Made by a program: the position numbers and the translations under genes. A model generated the notes under the pieces. The model saw nothing but the letters and a program-made list of their open reading frames with translations, was not told where the DNA came from and did no database searches. From contig NZ_CP062941.1 in assembly GCF_015101885.1 (NCBI RefSeq), forward strand, positions 372,001 through 436,000: a stretch of 64,000 nt of DNA. Direction: 5' to 3'. Source of the stretch: Massilia litorea (GTDB taxonomy: Bacteria; Pseudomonadota; Gammaproteobacteria; Burkholderiales; Burkholderiaceae_D). Every line of letters begins with the position of its first letter. Position 1 is the stretch's first letter. This document shows positions 25,252 through 34,176 of this stretch, piece after piece.

Positions 25252-25908
25252 TCAGCTCCCGGCGACGGGCTGGACGCGGCCGGCAGCCTTGCGCGCCTCG
25301 ATTTCCTGAAGCATCTGCTCAGCCGGGACGAAGAACGGGTTTTCCTGGAGAATGCCGCCAATGATGATCATCGGGTGGGTGCGCATGATGTCGATCACGA
25401 CGCTGGCGTCGAACTGGGACAGGTCGTAGGTGCAGACCACGGGGTCATGCTGTTCGGGCAGCGCGCGATTGAGCCGTGCCTCGTATTCGACGATCTCGTG
25501 CGCGCCGGGCCGGTCTTCGAGCGCCCACTCCATGTTCGCGACATTGCGCGAGATGGTTCCCGGCGGCGTCTTGCCGGGCGCGAGCATCTCGAGCAGGGTA
25601 GCGATCATGCGGTCCTGGTCGAAACGGCCATCCTTCAGATAGGTGTCGTCCCAGGTCAGGACCTCGAGCTGCCCTTGCGCCTGCGCAGCCCCGGTATCGA
25701 CCCCCTCCTGGCGCAGGCGCTCGAGGTGCGCGGCGCGGCGCTCGGGCTGGACGATATGGAAGGCCCGGTCACCGCGTTCGAAGCCTTCCATGATGAAAGG
25801 CAGGAGCACCCGGTATTCTTCTTCCCTGGTATGGAAAAAAGCGCAGGCATGGCAGGAGTGCTTCAGGGCGGAACCCGCCAGGTTCACGGGTTTGGTTTCG
25901 GTCGACAT
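25252..25908 (-). CDS. MEDS-domain (DcmR-like) sensory protein
   Basis: A 218-residue soluble protein resembling the MEDS (methanogen/methylotroph DcmR sensory) domain: HSCHACAFFHTREEEYRVLL, FIMEGFERGDRAFHIV and VVCTYDLSQFDASVVIDIMRTHPMII. The fold is a RecA/KaiC-like nucleotide-binding derivative without intact Walker motifs. It lies 3 bp before the hybrid kinase gene in the same direction, so it may supply or modulate the kinase's signal. Cys residues in SCHAC could bind metal or sense redox; that is a guess. Confidence 0.8.
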   Translation of the reverse strand: MSTETKPVNLAGSALKHSCHACAFFHTREEEYRVLLPFIMEGFERGDRAFHIVQPERRAAHLERLRQEGVDTGAAQAQGQLEVLTWDDTYLKDGRFDQDRMIATLLEMLAPGKTPPGTISRNVANMEWALEDRPGAHEIVEYEARLNRALPEQHDPVVCTYDLSQFDASVVIDIMRTHPMIIIGGILQENPFFVPAEQMLQEIEARKAAGRVQPVAGS

Positions 25909-26078
25909 ATGCGCACGGATGAAAAAGTGAGCACGGCCGCAATGATGGTGCGCTGCGCTCGGGATTGTCCAGGTATGCCCGGAAGGAACAGGGTCGCCCG
26001 CACTTCGTCGGGCGCTGCCGTTCAGTGTAACAGAGGCGCCGCCGACCTCTCCGGCCGGGACGCTGGCCAAGCCATTTT

Positions 26079-27011
26079 TCACCCCGGCTGGAACCCATCC
26101 CACCCCGGCCGCTCGCCGATCTGCTCGACCAGATAATCGATAAACACGCGCACCTTCGGCGGCAGGAAACGGTTTTCCAGGTAGACCGCATACAGCCGGT
26201 CGCCGAAGGCGCCGACCGGCCTCCACTCCGGCAGCACCCGCAGCGCAGCGCCGCTCCCGATATCCTCGCCCACGACATAGGTCGGCAGCAGCGCGATGCC
26301 GCCGCCACGCAGCATCGCCAGGCGCAGCGCCGGGCTGCTGTTGGCGCACATGGCGCTGTCGACCCTGACGCTTTGCTGGACCCCTTCGCGTTCGAACTGC
26401 CAGGTCAGCGGTGCGCCCGAGGTGCCGAAGGTCAGGCAGCGGTGGGCCGCCAGTTCCGCGATGCTTGCGGGCGTGCCGTTCTTGTCGAGGTAGGCGGGCG
26501 AGGCCGCAAGCACGTAGCGGATCGGGGCGATCGGCCGCGCCACGGCGCTCAGCATGTCGATGCGCGGGGCCATGCGCAGGGCGACGTCGATGTTTTCCTC
26601 GACCAGGTCGACATAGCGGTCGGTCATCGACAGGACGACGCGGATGTCCGGATAGCGCGCCATGAAGTCGGGCAGCAGGCCGCCCAGATACGTGTTCCCG
26701 AAGGCGAGCGAAGCGCTCACGCGCAAGGTGCCGCCTGGCCCCGCTCGCAGGCCGGCGGCCGTGGCCTCGAGCGCGCGCGCTTCCTCCAGCATGCGCAGGG
26801 CGTTCTGGAAGATGGCATTCCCTGCCTCGGTCAGGCCCAGTTTGCGTGTGGACCGGTTCAGGAGCCGGGCGTGCAGTGTCTTCTCCAGGCGCGCCACCTG
26901 CTTGCTGATACTCGCCTTGGTCGTGTCCATCTGGCGCGCGGCCCCGGAAAAGGAACCGGTTTCGACGACGCGCACAAAAGCCCAGATATCGGAAAAATCG
27001 CGTGGCTGCAT
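26079..27011 (-). CDS. LysR family transcriptional regulator
   Basis: A 310-residue LysR regulator of the group with MQPRDFSDIWAFVRVVETGS, FSGAARQMDTTKASISKQVA at the DNA-binding end, and an effector domain. GAGGAGAG precedes the ATG at 27011. It is divergent from the DMT carrier at 27128 across 116 bp and probably controls it. The 170 bp between this gene and the MEDS gene hold nothing recognised. Confidence 0.92.
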   Translation of the reverse strand: MQPRDFSDIWAFVRVVETGSFSGAARQMDTTKASISKQVARLEKTLHARLLNRSTRKLGLTEAGNAIFQNALRMLEEARALEATAAGLRAGPGGTLRVSASLAFGNTYLGGLLPDFMARYPDIRVVLSMTDRYVDLVEENIDVALRMAPRIDMLSAVARPIAPIRYVLAASPAYLDKNGTPASIAELAAHRCLTFGTSGAPLTWQFEREGVQQSVRVDSAMCANSSPALRLAMLRGGGIALLPTYVVGEDIGSGAALRVLPEWRPVGAFGDRLYAVYLENRFLPPKVRVFIDYLVEQIGERPGWDGFQPG

Positions 27012-27127
27012 TTCTCTCCTCTTTCGCTCACCGTATCGCTTTTGGAAACAATCAGTTCTTCGTTTGATGGATTGTATCCCTGTTATGTCCGGCCTAAGCT
27101 GGCCTGACAACCTCACCGGAGAATTTG

Positions 27128-28066
27128 ATGACGACGACAACCAGGCTGTCGGCCCCAGCGGCCATCCATGTGGGCAGCCTCGCCCTGCCCCTGCTCTTCA
27201 TTGCGATGTGGAGTTCGGGCTATGTGGTCGGCAAGCTGGCCGTGCCCTATGCCGCACCGTTCACCTTGCTGACGCTGCGCTTCGGGCTGGGCGCCGCGCT
27301 ATTGTTGCTGGTCGCGCTGGCCTCGCGCGCACCCTGGCCGAAGGACCTGAAAGCATTCGGCCACCTGGTCGTGGTCGGCCTCCTGATCCAGGCGCTGCAG
27401 TTCTCGGGGCTGTACACGGCGCTCAAAATGGGCGTATCGGCCGGCGAATCGGCGCTGATCGTCGGCACCATGCCCGTGTTCACGGCCCTCGGCGCGGCCC
27501 TGATGCTGGGCGAGCGGAGCGGCATGAAACAGTGGCTCGGCATGCTGGGCGGCGTGCTCGGCGTGCTGCTGGTGGTCTGGCACAAGCTGGGTAGCGGCAC
27601 TGCGGGCCTCGGGGCCTACGCCGCCGCCGTGGTGGCCCTGGCCGGCATCACGCTCGGCACCCTCTACCAGAAAAAATACTGCGCCACGATGGACCTGCGC
27701 ACCGGCGGCTTCGTGCAGCTGGCCGTCGCCACCCTGGTCGCCCTGCCGCTCTCGCTCGGCCTGGAAGGCTTCGACGTGCGCTGGACGCCGACGATGATCT
27801 TCGCCTCCGGCTGGCTCTCCATCGTGAATTCGATCGGCGCCAGCAGCCTGCTGTTCGTCCTGATGCGCAAGGGCGAAGCGAGCAAGGTAGCCAGTCTGTT
27901 TTACCTGATCCCGGGTGTCACAGTGCTGATGGCCTTTGCCGTGCTGGGCGAAACCCTGAACGCGCTGACGCTGGCGGGGTTCGTCGCGACCGGCGGCGCG
28001 GTCTGGTTCTGCACGCGGGCGCGCCAGGCGCGTACCGCAAAAAAAACGGGCTGCAGCCCGGTATGA
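27128..28066 (+). CDS. EamA/DMT superfamily transporter
   Basis: A 312-residue ten-helix carrier made of two EamA repeats (FIAMWSSGYVVGKLAVPYAA in the first, GITLGTLYQKKYCATMDLRT linking to the second, GEASKVASLFYLIPGVTVLM in the last). DMT proteins of this group export amino acids or metabolites. GGAG lies before the ATG at 27128; a TTG three bases upstream is not needed. It is regulated most likely by the divergent LysR protein. Its 3' end overlaps the terminator of the convergent gene. Confidence 0.9.
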   Translation: MTTTTRLSAPAAIHVGSLALPLLFIAMWSSGYVVGKLAVPYAAPFTLLTLRFGLGAALLLLVALASRAPWPKDLKAFGHLVVVGLLIQALQFSGLYTALKMGVSAGESALIVGTMPVFTALGAALMLGERSGMKQWLGMLGGVLGVLLVVWHKLGSGTAGLGAYAAAVVALAGITLGTLYQKKYCATMDLRTGGFVQLAVATLVALPLSLGLEGFDVRWTPTMIFASGWLSIVNSIGASSLLFVLMRKGEASKVASLFYLIPGVTVLMAFAVLGETLNALTLAGFVATGGAVWFCTRARQARTAKKTGCSPV

Positions 28067-28085
28067 CACCGTGCATGCAGCCCGC
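28039..28085 (-). terminator. Terminator of the secreted propeller protein gene
   Basis: Read on the minus strand, CGGGCTGCA and TGCAGCCCG form a nine-pair stem followed by a run of eight T. It overlaps the last codons of the convergent DMT gene. Confidence 0.8.
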
Positions 28086-28105
28086 CGTGCCCGAAGGCGT
28101 GTGGC

Positions 28106-30181
28106 TTACTTGAAGTAGACGCTGGCCTGGGTCTTGTTATTCGACTCGTCCGATTCGGACACCGCATTGGCCGGATCCGCGACCGCAGTCACGACGTGCG
28201 TGCCGCGCGTGCGCGTGGTCGGCCAGACGATGCTGACGTCGGCACTGGCGCCCGGCTGCAGGCTCACCGGCGCACTGGTGCCGACGGTGGACGTGTCTTC
28301 CATGAACTTCACCACGGCGCCGGACGCCGCGCTGCTGCCCTTGTTGGCGACCGTCGCCACCAGCGTGGCCTTCGAGTTCACCTGCGTCGCACGCACGCTC
28401 GTCACCACCAGGTCGGGCTGGTCGAAGCGGGCGAACAGGCGCCGGCCGTCGGCCTGGCGCGCGATCGAAGCCAGCTCGGTATGGTAGCCGTTGGCCGGAT
28501 CGTCGGCAGGCGACGGATTGGTGGCGCAGGCCAGGGTGCAGCCGTCGGCATAACCGACCAGCAGGCGGCCCTCGGCGTCCACGGTGGCGTCCATGAAGTC
28601 GAGCAGGTTACGGCAAGGGTTGGAACCGCCGCCCATCCAGATGCAGCCGGCCTGCACCGGATCGGTCGGGGTGGCGTCGGTGGTCACCCAGCTCTTGCCG
28701 CCATCGTAGGTATGCGCCACGTACAGGTGCCACAGGCCCGCGAAAGCGGCATCCTGGAAGTTGCCCGCGGTCTTGGTGCCGAGATAGGCGAAGGCGGCGC
28801 GGTCGCCGTCGCCGGCCACCACGGCCGGGAAGGTCACGTTCTGCACGCCGAACTGGGCGCTGAGGTCCTGGTCGTCGGTCCAGGTCTGGCCGCGGTCGCG
28901 CGACACGGCGATGCGCGGATGGCCGTCGGCGTTCGCGTAGCCGTAATAGACGGTGCCATCGCTGCCGATGCCGACCGACGGGTCGCTCTCGCCGGCCAGG
29001 CTGTTCGGTACCTTGCGGATGGTCCAGGTCATGCCGTTGTCAACCGAGACCGCGAGGCCCTGCTGGCCGCCGCAGCTCTTGTTCGGCAGGTAGACCGTGC
29101 CGTCCGGCGCGACCTTGACGTGGCCGTGCAGGCCGCCGCATTGCTCGATGGTATAGACCGGCATCGACGGACCATAAGTCAGGCCGCCGTTGTCGCTGCG
29201 TGCGCAGGTCGCCGCGACCAGGCTCTGCGAGCAGTAATACACGGCGTGCGGATAGCTCCCCAGCAGCGGCTCCAGGCCCGGCACATAGGCGCCGCCGCCG
29301 ATGCTCTGGTGGTCGACGCCCTGGCCCACGCCGCCGCCCTGGGTCGGCGTCCAGGTTTCGGCATCGTCGTCGGTGTAGCAGGACAGGCTGTTGACAACCG
29401 GATTGGCCAGCAGCTGGGATTCGATGGTGCGGCCCAGCTTCGAGTCGGTCCACAGGATCGGGTCGAGGCCGGTCACCGCGGTGCATTGCGGCGGTGCGGC
29501 GCTCTTCGCCACCCAGGTGGCGGAGGCGGGCTTGACGCTGTCGTCGAAGCCGACGCGCAGGGTCTGGGTATTCGACTGGAACATCACCTTGCCGGACTTC
29601 CAGTTGGCGCCGATCGAGGGTTCGCCCGCGTTCTTGCCGAGCCCGCTGGCGGCCGGCGGCTGGTAGCTCGTATAGCTGGGCGACGGACCGCTGCCGGGGG
29701 CCGGCGCGACCGGCTTCGCTGCGAGTTCGACGCTGGCGCTGATGCTCTCGCCCAACGGCGCGAACGGCACGATGCGGATGGTGTAGGTGCCGGTCACCGC
29801 GGGCAACACGGCGACCTCGGGGTCGCTCGACGAAGCGGCCGAACCGACGATGTTGCCGGCCTCGTCCAGCACGTACAGGTCGAAGTCCGCGCTGGCGTTG
29901 GCCCATTGCACACGCACGGTCAGGTTGTGGTCCGCCGCGTACGCGGCAGGCACGTCGACCTTCAGCGTGAAGTCGTCGCACGGCAAGGCGGCATTGCAGG
30001 TGACACTGCCGGCCAGTCCGCTGGTGTTGGGCACCAGGAAAGGGCCGGACGTATAGGCCGTCGAGGTCGTGCGGTCGGTAACGCTGCCTGCCGCCGGGTT
30101 GGCGGCGCCGGCGATTCCCGCGTGCAGCCCTGCGTACAGTAGCGCAAGGCCGAGCGGCATGGTAGACCACTTCGTTTTCAT
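28106..30181 (-). CDS. Secreted sialidase-like propeller protein with PPC-like and CARDB domains
   Basis: A 691-residue exported protein. A signal peptide (to about residue 26) is followed by a pre-peptidase C-terminal-like beta domain (about 60-155; VRVQWANASADFDLYVLDEA), a linker rich in Pro/Ser, and a large beta-propeller. The propeller has Asp-box motifs such as SVDNGMTWT, SRDRGQTWT, TYDGGKSWV and RSDNGGLTYG. The C-terminal 100 residues are a CARDB adhesion-like module (PDLVVTSVRATQVNSKATLV). Asp-box propellers occur in sialidases and in non-enzymatic secreted proteins; the catalytic Arg triad could not be confirmed, so no enzyme activity is claimed. It is monocistronic. Confidence 0.82.
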   Translation of the reverse strand: MKTKWSTMPLGLALLYAGLHAGIAGAANPAAGSVTDRTTSTAYTSGPFLVPNTSGLAGSVTCNAALPCDDFTLKVDVPAAYAADHNLTVRVQWANASADFDLYVLDEAGNIVGSAASSSDPEVAVLPAVTGTYTIRIVPFAPLGESISASVELAAKPVAPAPGSGPSPSYTSYQPPAASGLGKNAGEPSIGANWKSGKVMFQSNTQTLRVGFDDSVKPASATWVAKSAAPPQCTAVTGLDPILWTDSKLGRTIESQLLANPVVNSLSCYTDDDAETWTPTQGGGVGQGVDHQSIGGGAYVPGLEPLLGSYPHAVYYCSQSLVAATCARSDNGGLTYGPSMPVYTIEQCGGLHGHVKVAPDGTVYLPNKSCGGQQGLAVSVDNGMTWTIRKVPNSLAGESDPSVGIGSDGTVYYGYANADGHPRIAVSRDRGQTWTDDQDLSAQFGVQNVTFPAVVAGDGDRAAFAYLGTKTAGNFQDAAFAGLWHLYVAHTYDGGKSWVTTDATPTDPVQAGCIWMGGGSNPCRNLLDFMDATVDAEGRLLVGYADGCTLACATNPSPADDPANGYHTELASIARQADGRRLFARFDQPDLVVTSVRATQVNSKATLVATVANKGSSAASGAVVKFMEDTSTVGTSAPVSLQPGASADVSIVWPTTRTRGTHVVTAVADPANAVSESDESNNKTQASVYFK

Positions 30182-30247
30182 CGATTATCTCCATTGACGC
30201 GCAGGTAGGCTGGCAGAACCGTTCCGCTCGGTGAGGCCTCCCGCGTT

Positions 30248-30276
30248 CTGATACATACGGTATCAAAACTCGTCAA
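30248..30276 (-). promoter_or_regulatory. Promoter with embedded operator for the secreted propeller gene
   Basis: On the minus strand TTGACG (30271-30276) and TATCAG (30248-30253) are 17 bp apart. The palindrome TGATAC-N5-GTATCA at 30249-30265 overlaps the -10 and spacer, an ideal place for a repressor. A GGAG ribosome site precedes the ATG at 30181. The site also lies upstream of the divergent oxygenase gene at 30360. Confidence 0.6.
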
Positions 30277-30359
30277 TACGGGTTGCACGATAGAAATGCA
30301 TGCGTCCTCGACGCGCAGGCAAGGCCAGCGTCCACGGCAGCCTGCAGCGCGGTACACTG

Positions 30360-31115
30360 ATGGGCACAATCCACCCCAACAGTGCAACCCACCAGCGAAC
30401 AGGATCGACCTTGGACGACTTCATCGGCATCTACGACAACGCCCTCACGCCCGAACAATGCGACGCGATCATCAACCGTTTCAATGCCAGCGACAAGGTC
30501 GTGCGCGGGCGCACCGGCAACGGCGTCGACACCAGCAAGAAGGACAGCTGGGACCTGACCATCGGCCCGCACAAGGAATGGCATGACGTCGGCAACCTGA
30601 TGATGTCTGCCGTGGCACAGCATCTGACGGCGTATATCGACCAGTACCGCGCACTGGTGCTGGGCGCGCTGGCGCCGATGGTGGCGCATCCGCGCACCGG
30701 CCAGCCGGTGGCGCTGTCGCTGGAGAACTTCGACGAATGCGGCCGGCCGCATCTTGGCGCGCTGCTGCAGTCGATGTACCGCTGCGGGCCGATCAACCTG
30801 CAGAAGTATTTGCAGGGGACCGGCGGCTACCACCACTGGCATTCGGAAGTCTATCCGCAGAACGCCAGCTGCGAGACGCTGCACCGGGTGCTGCTGTTCC
30901 AGTTTTATCTGAACGATGTGGCGCAGGGCGGCGAGACCGAATTCCTGTACCAGGGGCGCAAGGTGGAAGCGCGCAAGGGACGCCTGATCATCGCGCCGGC
31001 CGGGTTCACGCATACGCACAAGGGACATGTGCCGGCCAGCGGCGACAAATACATCGCCACCTCTTGGATCCTGTTCCGGCGCGCCGAGGAGCTGTTCGGG
31101 AAGCCCGCGGGCTGA
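30360..31115 (+). CDS. 2-oxoglutarate/Fe(II)-dependent oxygenase (prolyl-hydroxylase-like)
   Basis: A 251-residue oxygenase of the P4H/2OG-FeII superfamily. The core has HWHSE (His161 and Glu163 as the first iron ligands, Glu in place of the commoner Asp), the GGETEF turn at 190-195, and a distal His220 with Lys230 (GDKYIATSWI), the latter probably holding 2-oxoglutarate. Substrate may be a protein side chain or a small molecule. The ATG at 30360 is the best-supported start, but the first roughly 18 residues are not conserved-looking, and a TTG at 30411 is an alternative. It is followed by a strong bidirectional terminator. Confidence 0.85.
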   Translation: MGTIHPNSATHQRTGSTLDDFIGIYDNALTPEQCDAIINRFNASDKVVRGRTGNGVDTSKKDSWDLTIGPHKEWHDVGNLMMSAVAQHLTAYIDQYRALVLGALAPMVAHPRTGQPVALSLENFDECGRPHLGALLQSMYRCGPINLQKYLQGTGGYHHWHSEVYPQNASCETLHRVLLFQFYLNDVAQGGETEFLYQGRKVEARKGRLIIAPAGFTHTHKGHVPASGDKYIATSWILFRRAEELFGKPAG

Positions 31116-31140
31116 CAGGCCAGGACGGGACAGGGCCATA

Positions 31141-31176
31141 AAAAAAGCCGGTCAGCTTGGCTGACCGGCTTTTTTT
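31141..31176. terminator. Bidirectional rho-independent terminator
   Basis: GCCGGTCAGC and GCTGACCGGC make a ten-pair stem with a 3-nt loop, with six A before and seven T after. It serves the oxygenase gene on the plus strand and the PEP-CTERM gene on the minus strand. Confidence 0.95.
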
Positions 31177-31215
31177 GAGTCCGCCCTTTTTCAAGGGCGG
31201 CACATTCAAACTACA

Positions 31216-32070
31216 TTACGCCTTCTTGGCGCGCTTGCGGCTCACGACGCCAGCGCCCAGCATGGCGATGCCGAACAGGGCCAGCGAACCTGGCTCTGGC
31301 ACTTCAGCCAGTTTGAACTGACCGTTGTTGCTGACAAAGAAGCTGCCTGGGGTGTTGGCGTAAGCCGAACCGTTGCAACCGTTGCCGGTGAAATTGGCGT
31401 ACTGGCAAGCGACTTCGTCGACCAGGATGCTGGTCGGGTTAGCGACGGTGTTGGCGTTGGTGAAGGCGAAGGCCATGATCGACTCGGTCGACAGGTCCTG
31501 GCCGTTTTCACGGAAGAAGTAGCCCGAATCCAGCGAACCCTGGCTAGCCTTGGCCAGCACGGTGACTTGACCGTTGTTGGTTGGCGAGCCGCTTGCATCG
31601 ACCAGACCGCCGCCGCCGGCCAGCACGGTGAACTCGGCGATCATGTTGCCCTGGTTGGCACCGTAGATGCCAGCCGACGTGCCGTACTGGTTGGTCGCGT
31701 TCTGGTACATGCGGATGGTGCCGCCGCTGAAGCTGAAGGCGCCGCTGAAGTTACCGGTACCGGTCGCTTCGAAGGTTGCCGAGATATTGCCGCCTGGGTA
31801 GTTCACCGGGAACAGCTGGCTGTTGCTGTCAGCCTGGACGATGTTGAACACTGCGTGTTCCGCGAACGAGAAGCTCGAGCCGCCGGTCGGGTTGATCTGG
31901 ATGAAGGCGTTGCCGTTCACGTCCAGGTATTCGTTGACTTGCTGGCCGCTGGCATAGCCGCCGCCGATTGGATTGAAGACCCAGTCGTTCAACACGGTAG
32001 CGGCGTTAGCGCCACCGGCGACGGTCATTGCAACAGCTGCGGCACAAGCGAGTTTTTTCAGGAATTTCAT
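31216..32070 (-). CDS. pepA: PEP-CTERM protein, flocculation-associated PepA type
   Basis: A 284-residue exported protein: signal peptide ending GGANA, then LNDWVFNPIGGGYASGQQVN and EYLDVNGNAFIQINPTGGSS, which resemble the flocculation-associated PEP-CTERM protein PepA of floc-forming betaproteobacteria. The C-terminus is VPEPGSLALFGIAMLGAGVV followed by SRKRAKKA, a complete exosortase sorting signal. It is a probable matrix or surface glycoprotein binding cells into aggregates. A sigma-54 promoter lies 40-56 bp upstream, which supports the PepA assignment because RpoN control is known for that family. GC content is visibly lower than in neighbouring genes. Confidence 0.8.
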   Translation of the reverse strand: MKFLKKLACAAAVAMTVAGGANAATVLNDWVFNPIGGGYASGQQVNEYLDVNGNAFIQINPTGGSSFSFAEHAVFNIVQADSNSQLFPVNYPGGNISATFEATGTGNFSGAFSFSGGTIRMYQNATNQYGTSAGIYGANQGNMIAEFTVLAGGGGLVDASGSPTNNGQVTVLAKASQGSLDSGYFFRENGQDLSTESIMAFAFTNANTVANPTSILVDEVACQYANFTGNGCNGSAYANTPGSFFVSNNGQFKLAEVPEPGSLALFGIAMLGAGVVSRKRAKKA

Positions 32071-32109
32071 GATCAGTCATTTCTCTTCAGTTGGGTTGTA
32101 GCCTCTATA

Positions 32110-32126
32110 TGCAATACCCGTGCCAG
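32110..32126 (-). promoter_or_regulatory. Sigma-54 (RpoN) promoter of the pepA-like gene
   Basis: On the minus strand CTGGCACGGGTATTGCA matches the -24/-12 consensus (TGGCACG-N4-TTGCA), with the invariant GG and GC ten bases apart. Transcription would start near 32099, leaving a leader of about 29 nt before the ATG at 32070. The AT-rich 100 bp further upstream (32127-32230) could hold the enhancer site for the activator. Confidence 0.87.
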
Positions 32127-32257
32127 CTAAGGCGATTACTTACAAATCAATGACTTAGGGTAAATTGTTACTGATGACATACGGCAACTGTAAAGTTTTC
32201 CGATTTATTTATCCTATCATTTCAGGTTTTTGAAACGATTATTTCTATTGCGCAATG

Positions 32258-32288
32258 AAAAAAAGCGGCGCATCAGCGCCGCTTTTTT
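32258..32288. terminator. Terminator downstream of dxs (bidirectional)
   Basis: GCGGCGC and GCGCCGC form a stem around an ATCA loop, with seven A on the left and six T on the right. On the minus strand it ends the xseB-ispA-dxs transcript. Confidence 0.9.
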
Positions 32289-32301
32289 ATTTGCTCCTGC
32301 T

Positions 32302-34176
32302 TCAGGTGTTGTTGACCACCAGCCTGGGTTCCCCCGCCGCGCCAAAGCGCGCGCGGATCGAGGCGGCGATGCCCTTGGCATCGAGCCCGACCGAGGCCAG
32401 CAGCGCCGCCGGGTCGCCCTGGTCGATGAACTTATCCGGCAGGCCGAGGATCAGCAACGGCTTCACGATGCCGTTTGCGGCCAGTGCTTCGGCCACGGCG
32501 CTGCCCGCGCCGCCCATGGTCGCGCCCTCTTCCACCGTCACCAGCACCTCGTGTTCGAGCGCCAGCTGTTTCACCAGCTCGAGGTCGAGCGGTTTCACGA
32601 AGCGCATGTTGGCAACCGTCGCATTCAGTTCGCTGGCCGCGCCCAGGCTCGGCGCCACCATCGAGCCGAAGGCCAGGATGGCGATCTTTTCGCCCTTGCG
32701 CTTGATCTCGCCCTTGCCGATCTCGATCGAGGTGAGTTCCTGCTGGATGGCCGCGCCGATGCCGGCGCCGCGCGGATAGCGCACCGCCGCCGGACCCGGG
32801 TAGTGGTAAGCGGTGGTCAGCATCTGCCGGCACTCGTTCTCGTCGGAAGCCGCCATGACGACCATGTTCGGGATGCAGCGCAGGTAGGACAAATCGTAAT
32901 TGCCGGCGTGCGTGGCACCGTCGGCGCCGACCAGGCCGGCCCTGTCCAGGGCGAAGGTCACGTCCAGGTTCTGCAGCGCCACGTCGTGGATCAGCTGGTC
33001 GTAGGCGCGCTGCAGGAAGGTCGAGTAGATCGCGACCACCGGCTTCATGCCTTCGGTGGCGAGGCCGCCGGCGAAGGTCACCGAGTGCTGCTCGGCGATG
33101 CCGACGTCGAAATAGCGCTCCGGGTATTGCGCATGGAAGCGCACCATGCCCGAGCCCTCGCGCATCGCCGGCGTGATACCGACCAGGCGCGGGTCTGCCG
33201 CCGCCATGTCGCACAGCCAGTTGCCGAAGACTTCGGTGTAGGTGATCTTCGCGGGCGCCGTGGCCGGGATGATGCCCTCGGTCGGATTGAATTTGCCGGT
33301 GCCGTGGTACAGGATCGGTTCGGCCTCGGCCAGCTTGTAGCCCTGGCCCTTTTTTGTGACCACGTGCAGGAACTGCGGGCCCTTGAGCTTCTTGATGTTT
33401 TCCAGCGTCGGGATCAGCGAGTCGAGATCATGGCCGTCGATCGGGCCGATGTAATTGAAACCGAATTCCTCGAACATCGTGGCCGGGACCACCATGCCCT
33501 TCGCGTGTTCCTCGATCTTGCGCGCCAGGTCGAGCACGGGACCGGGCAGCACGCTTTTACCGACCGTCTTGGCCGCGGCGTAGAACTGGCCGCTCATCAA
33601 GCGCGCCAGGTAGCGGTTGAGCGCGCCCACCGGCGGCGAGATCGACATGTCGTTGTCGTTCAGGACCACCAGCAGGTTGCAGTCTTCCTCGACGCCCGCA
33701 TTGTTCAGCGCCTCGAAGGCCATGCCGGCCGTCATCGAGCCGTCGCCGATCACGGCAATCGCGTGGCGGTGCTCGCCCTTCAGCTTGGCCGCGGCGGCCA
33801 TGCCGAGCGCGGCCGAGATCGAGGTCGACGAGTGCGCGGTGCCGAAGGTGTCGTATTCGCTTTCGTCGCGCTTCGGGAAGCCCGACAGGCCGTTCAGCTG
33901 GCGCAGCGTGTTCATGCGCTCGCGGCGGCCGGTCAGGATTTTATGGGAATAGGTCTGGTGGCCCACGTCCCAGACGATGCGGTCGTGCGGCGTCTCGAAC
34001 ACGTAGTGCAGCGCGATGGTCAGTTCGACCGTCCCCAGGTTCGAGGACAGGTGGCCACCCGTTTTCGAGACCGAATGCAGCAGGAACTGGCGCAGCTCGT
34101 CCGCGAGCGGCGTCAGTTGCGTGCGCGGCAGCATACGCAGGTCAGACGGGTCGTTGATGGTTTCTAGCAGTTTCAT
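32302..34176 (-). CDS. dxs: 1-deoxy-D-xylulose-5-phosphate synthase
   Basis: A 624-residue thiamine-diphosphate enzyme that condenses pyruvate and glyceraldehyde 3-phosphate in the first step of the MEP isoprenoid pathway. Visible marks are [20 protein letters not shown], the substrate/ThDP His in [13 protein letters not shown], the ThDP/Mg motif [19 protein letters not shown], and [20 protein letters not shown] with the catalytic Glu. Length is normal. It directly abuts ispA (no gap), the standard betaproteobacterial order xseB-ispA-dxs. Confidence 0.98.
   Translation of the reverse strand: MKLLETINDPSDLRMLPRTQLTPLADELRQFLLHSVSKTGGHLSSNLGTVELTIALHYVFETPHDRIVWDVGHQTYSHKILTGRRERMNTLRQLNGLSGFPKRDESEYDTFGTAHSSTSISAALGMAAAAKLKGEHRHAIAVIGDGSMTAGMAFEALNNAGVEEDCNLLVVLNDNDMSISPPVGALNRYLARLMSGQFYAAAKTVGKSVLPGPVLDLARKIEEHAKGMVVPATMFEEFGFNYIGPIDGHDLDSLIPTLENIKKLKGPQFLHVVTKKGQGYKLAEAEPILYHGTGKFNPTEGIIPATAPAKITYTEVFGNWLCDMAAADPRLVGITPAMREGSGMVRFHAQYPERYFDVGIAEQHSVTFAGGLATEGMKPVVAIYSTFLQRAYDQLIHDVALQNLDVTFALDRAGLVGADGATHAGNYDLSYLRCIPNMVVMAASDENECRQMLTTAYHYPGPAAVRYPRGAGIGAAIQQELTSIEIGKGEIKRKGEKIAILAFGSMVAPSLGAASELNATVANMRFVKPLDLELVKQLALEHEVLVTVEEGATMGGAGSAVAEALAANGIVKPLLILGLPDKFIDQGDPAALLASVGLDAKGIAASIRARFGAAGEPRLVVNNT

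Noticed and set aside
28196..30142. 648-codon open frame opposite the secreted propeller gene
   Set aside because: No ribosome site, signal or family features; it mirrors codon bias of the real minus-strand gene.
32230..34167. 645-codon open frame opposite dxs
   Set aside because: dxs is unmistakable on the other strand; the frame has no recognisable motif.
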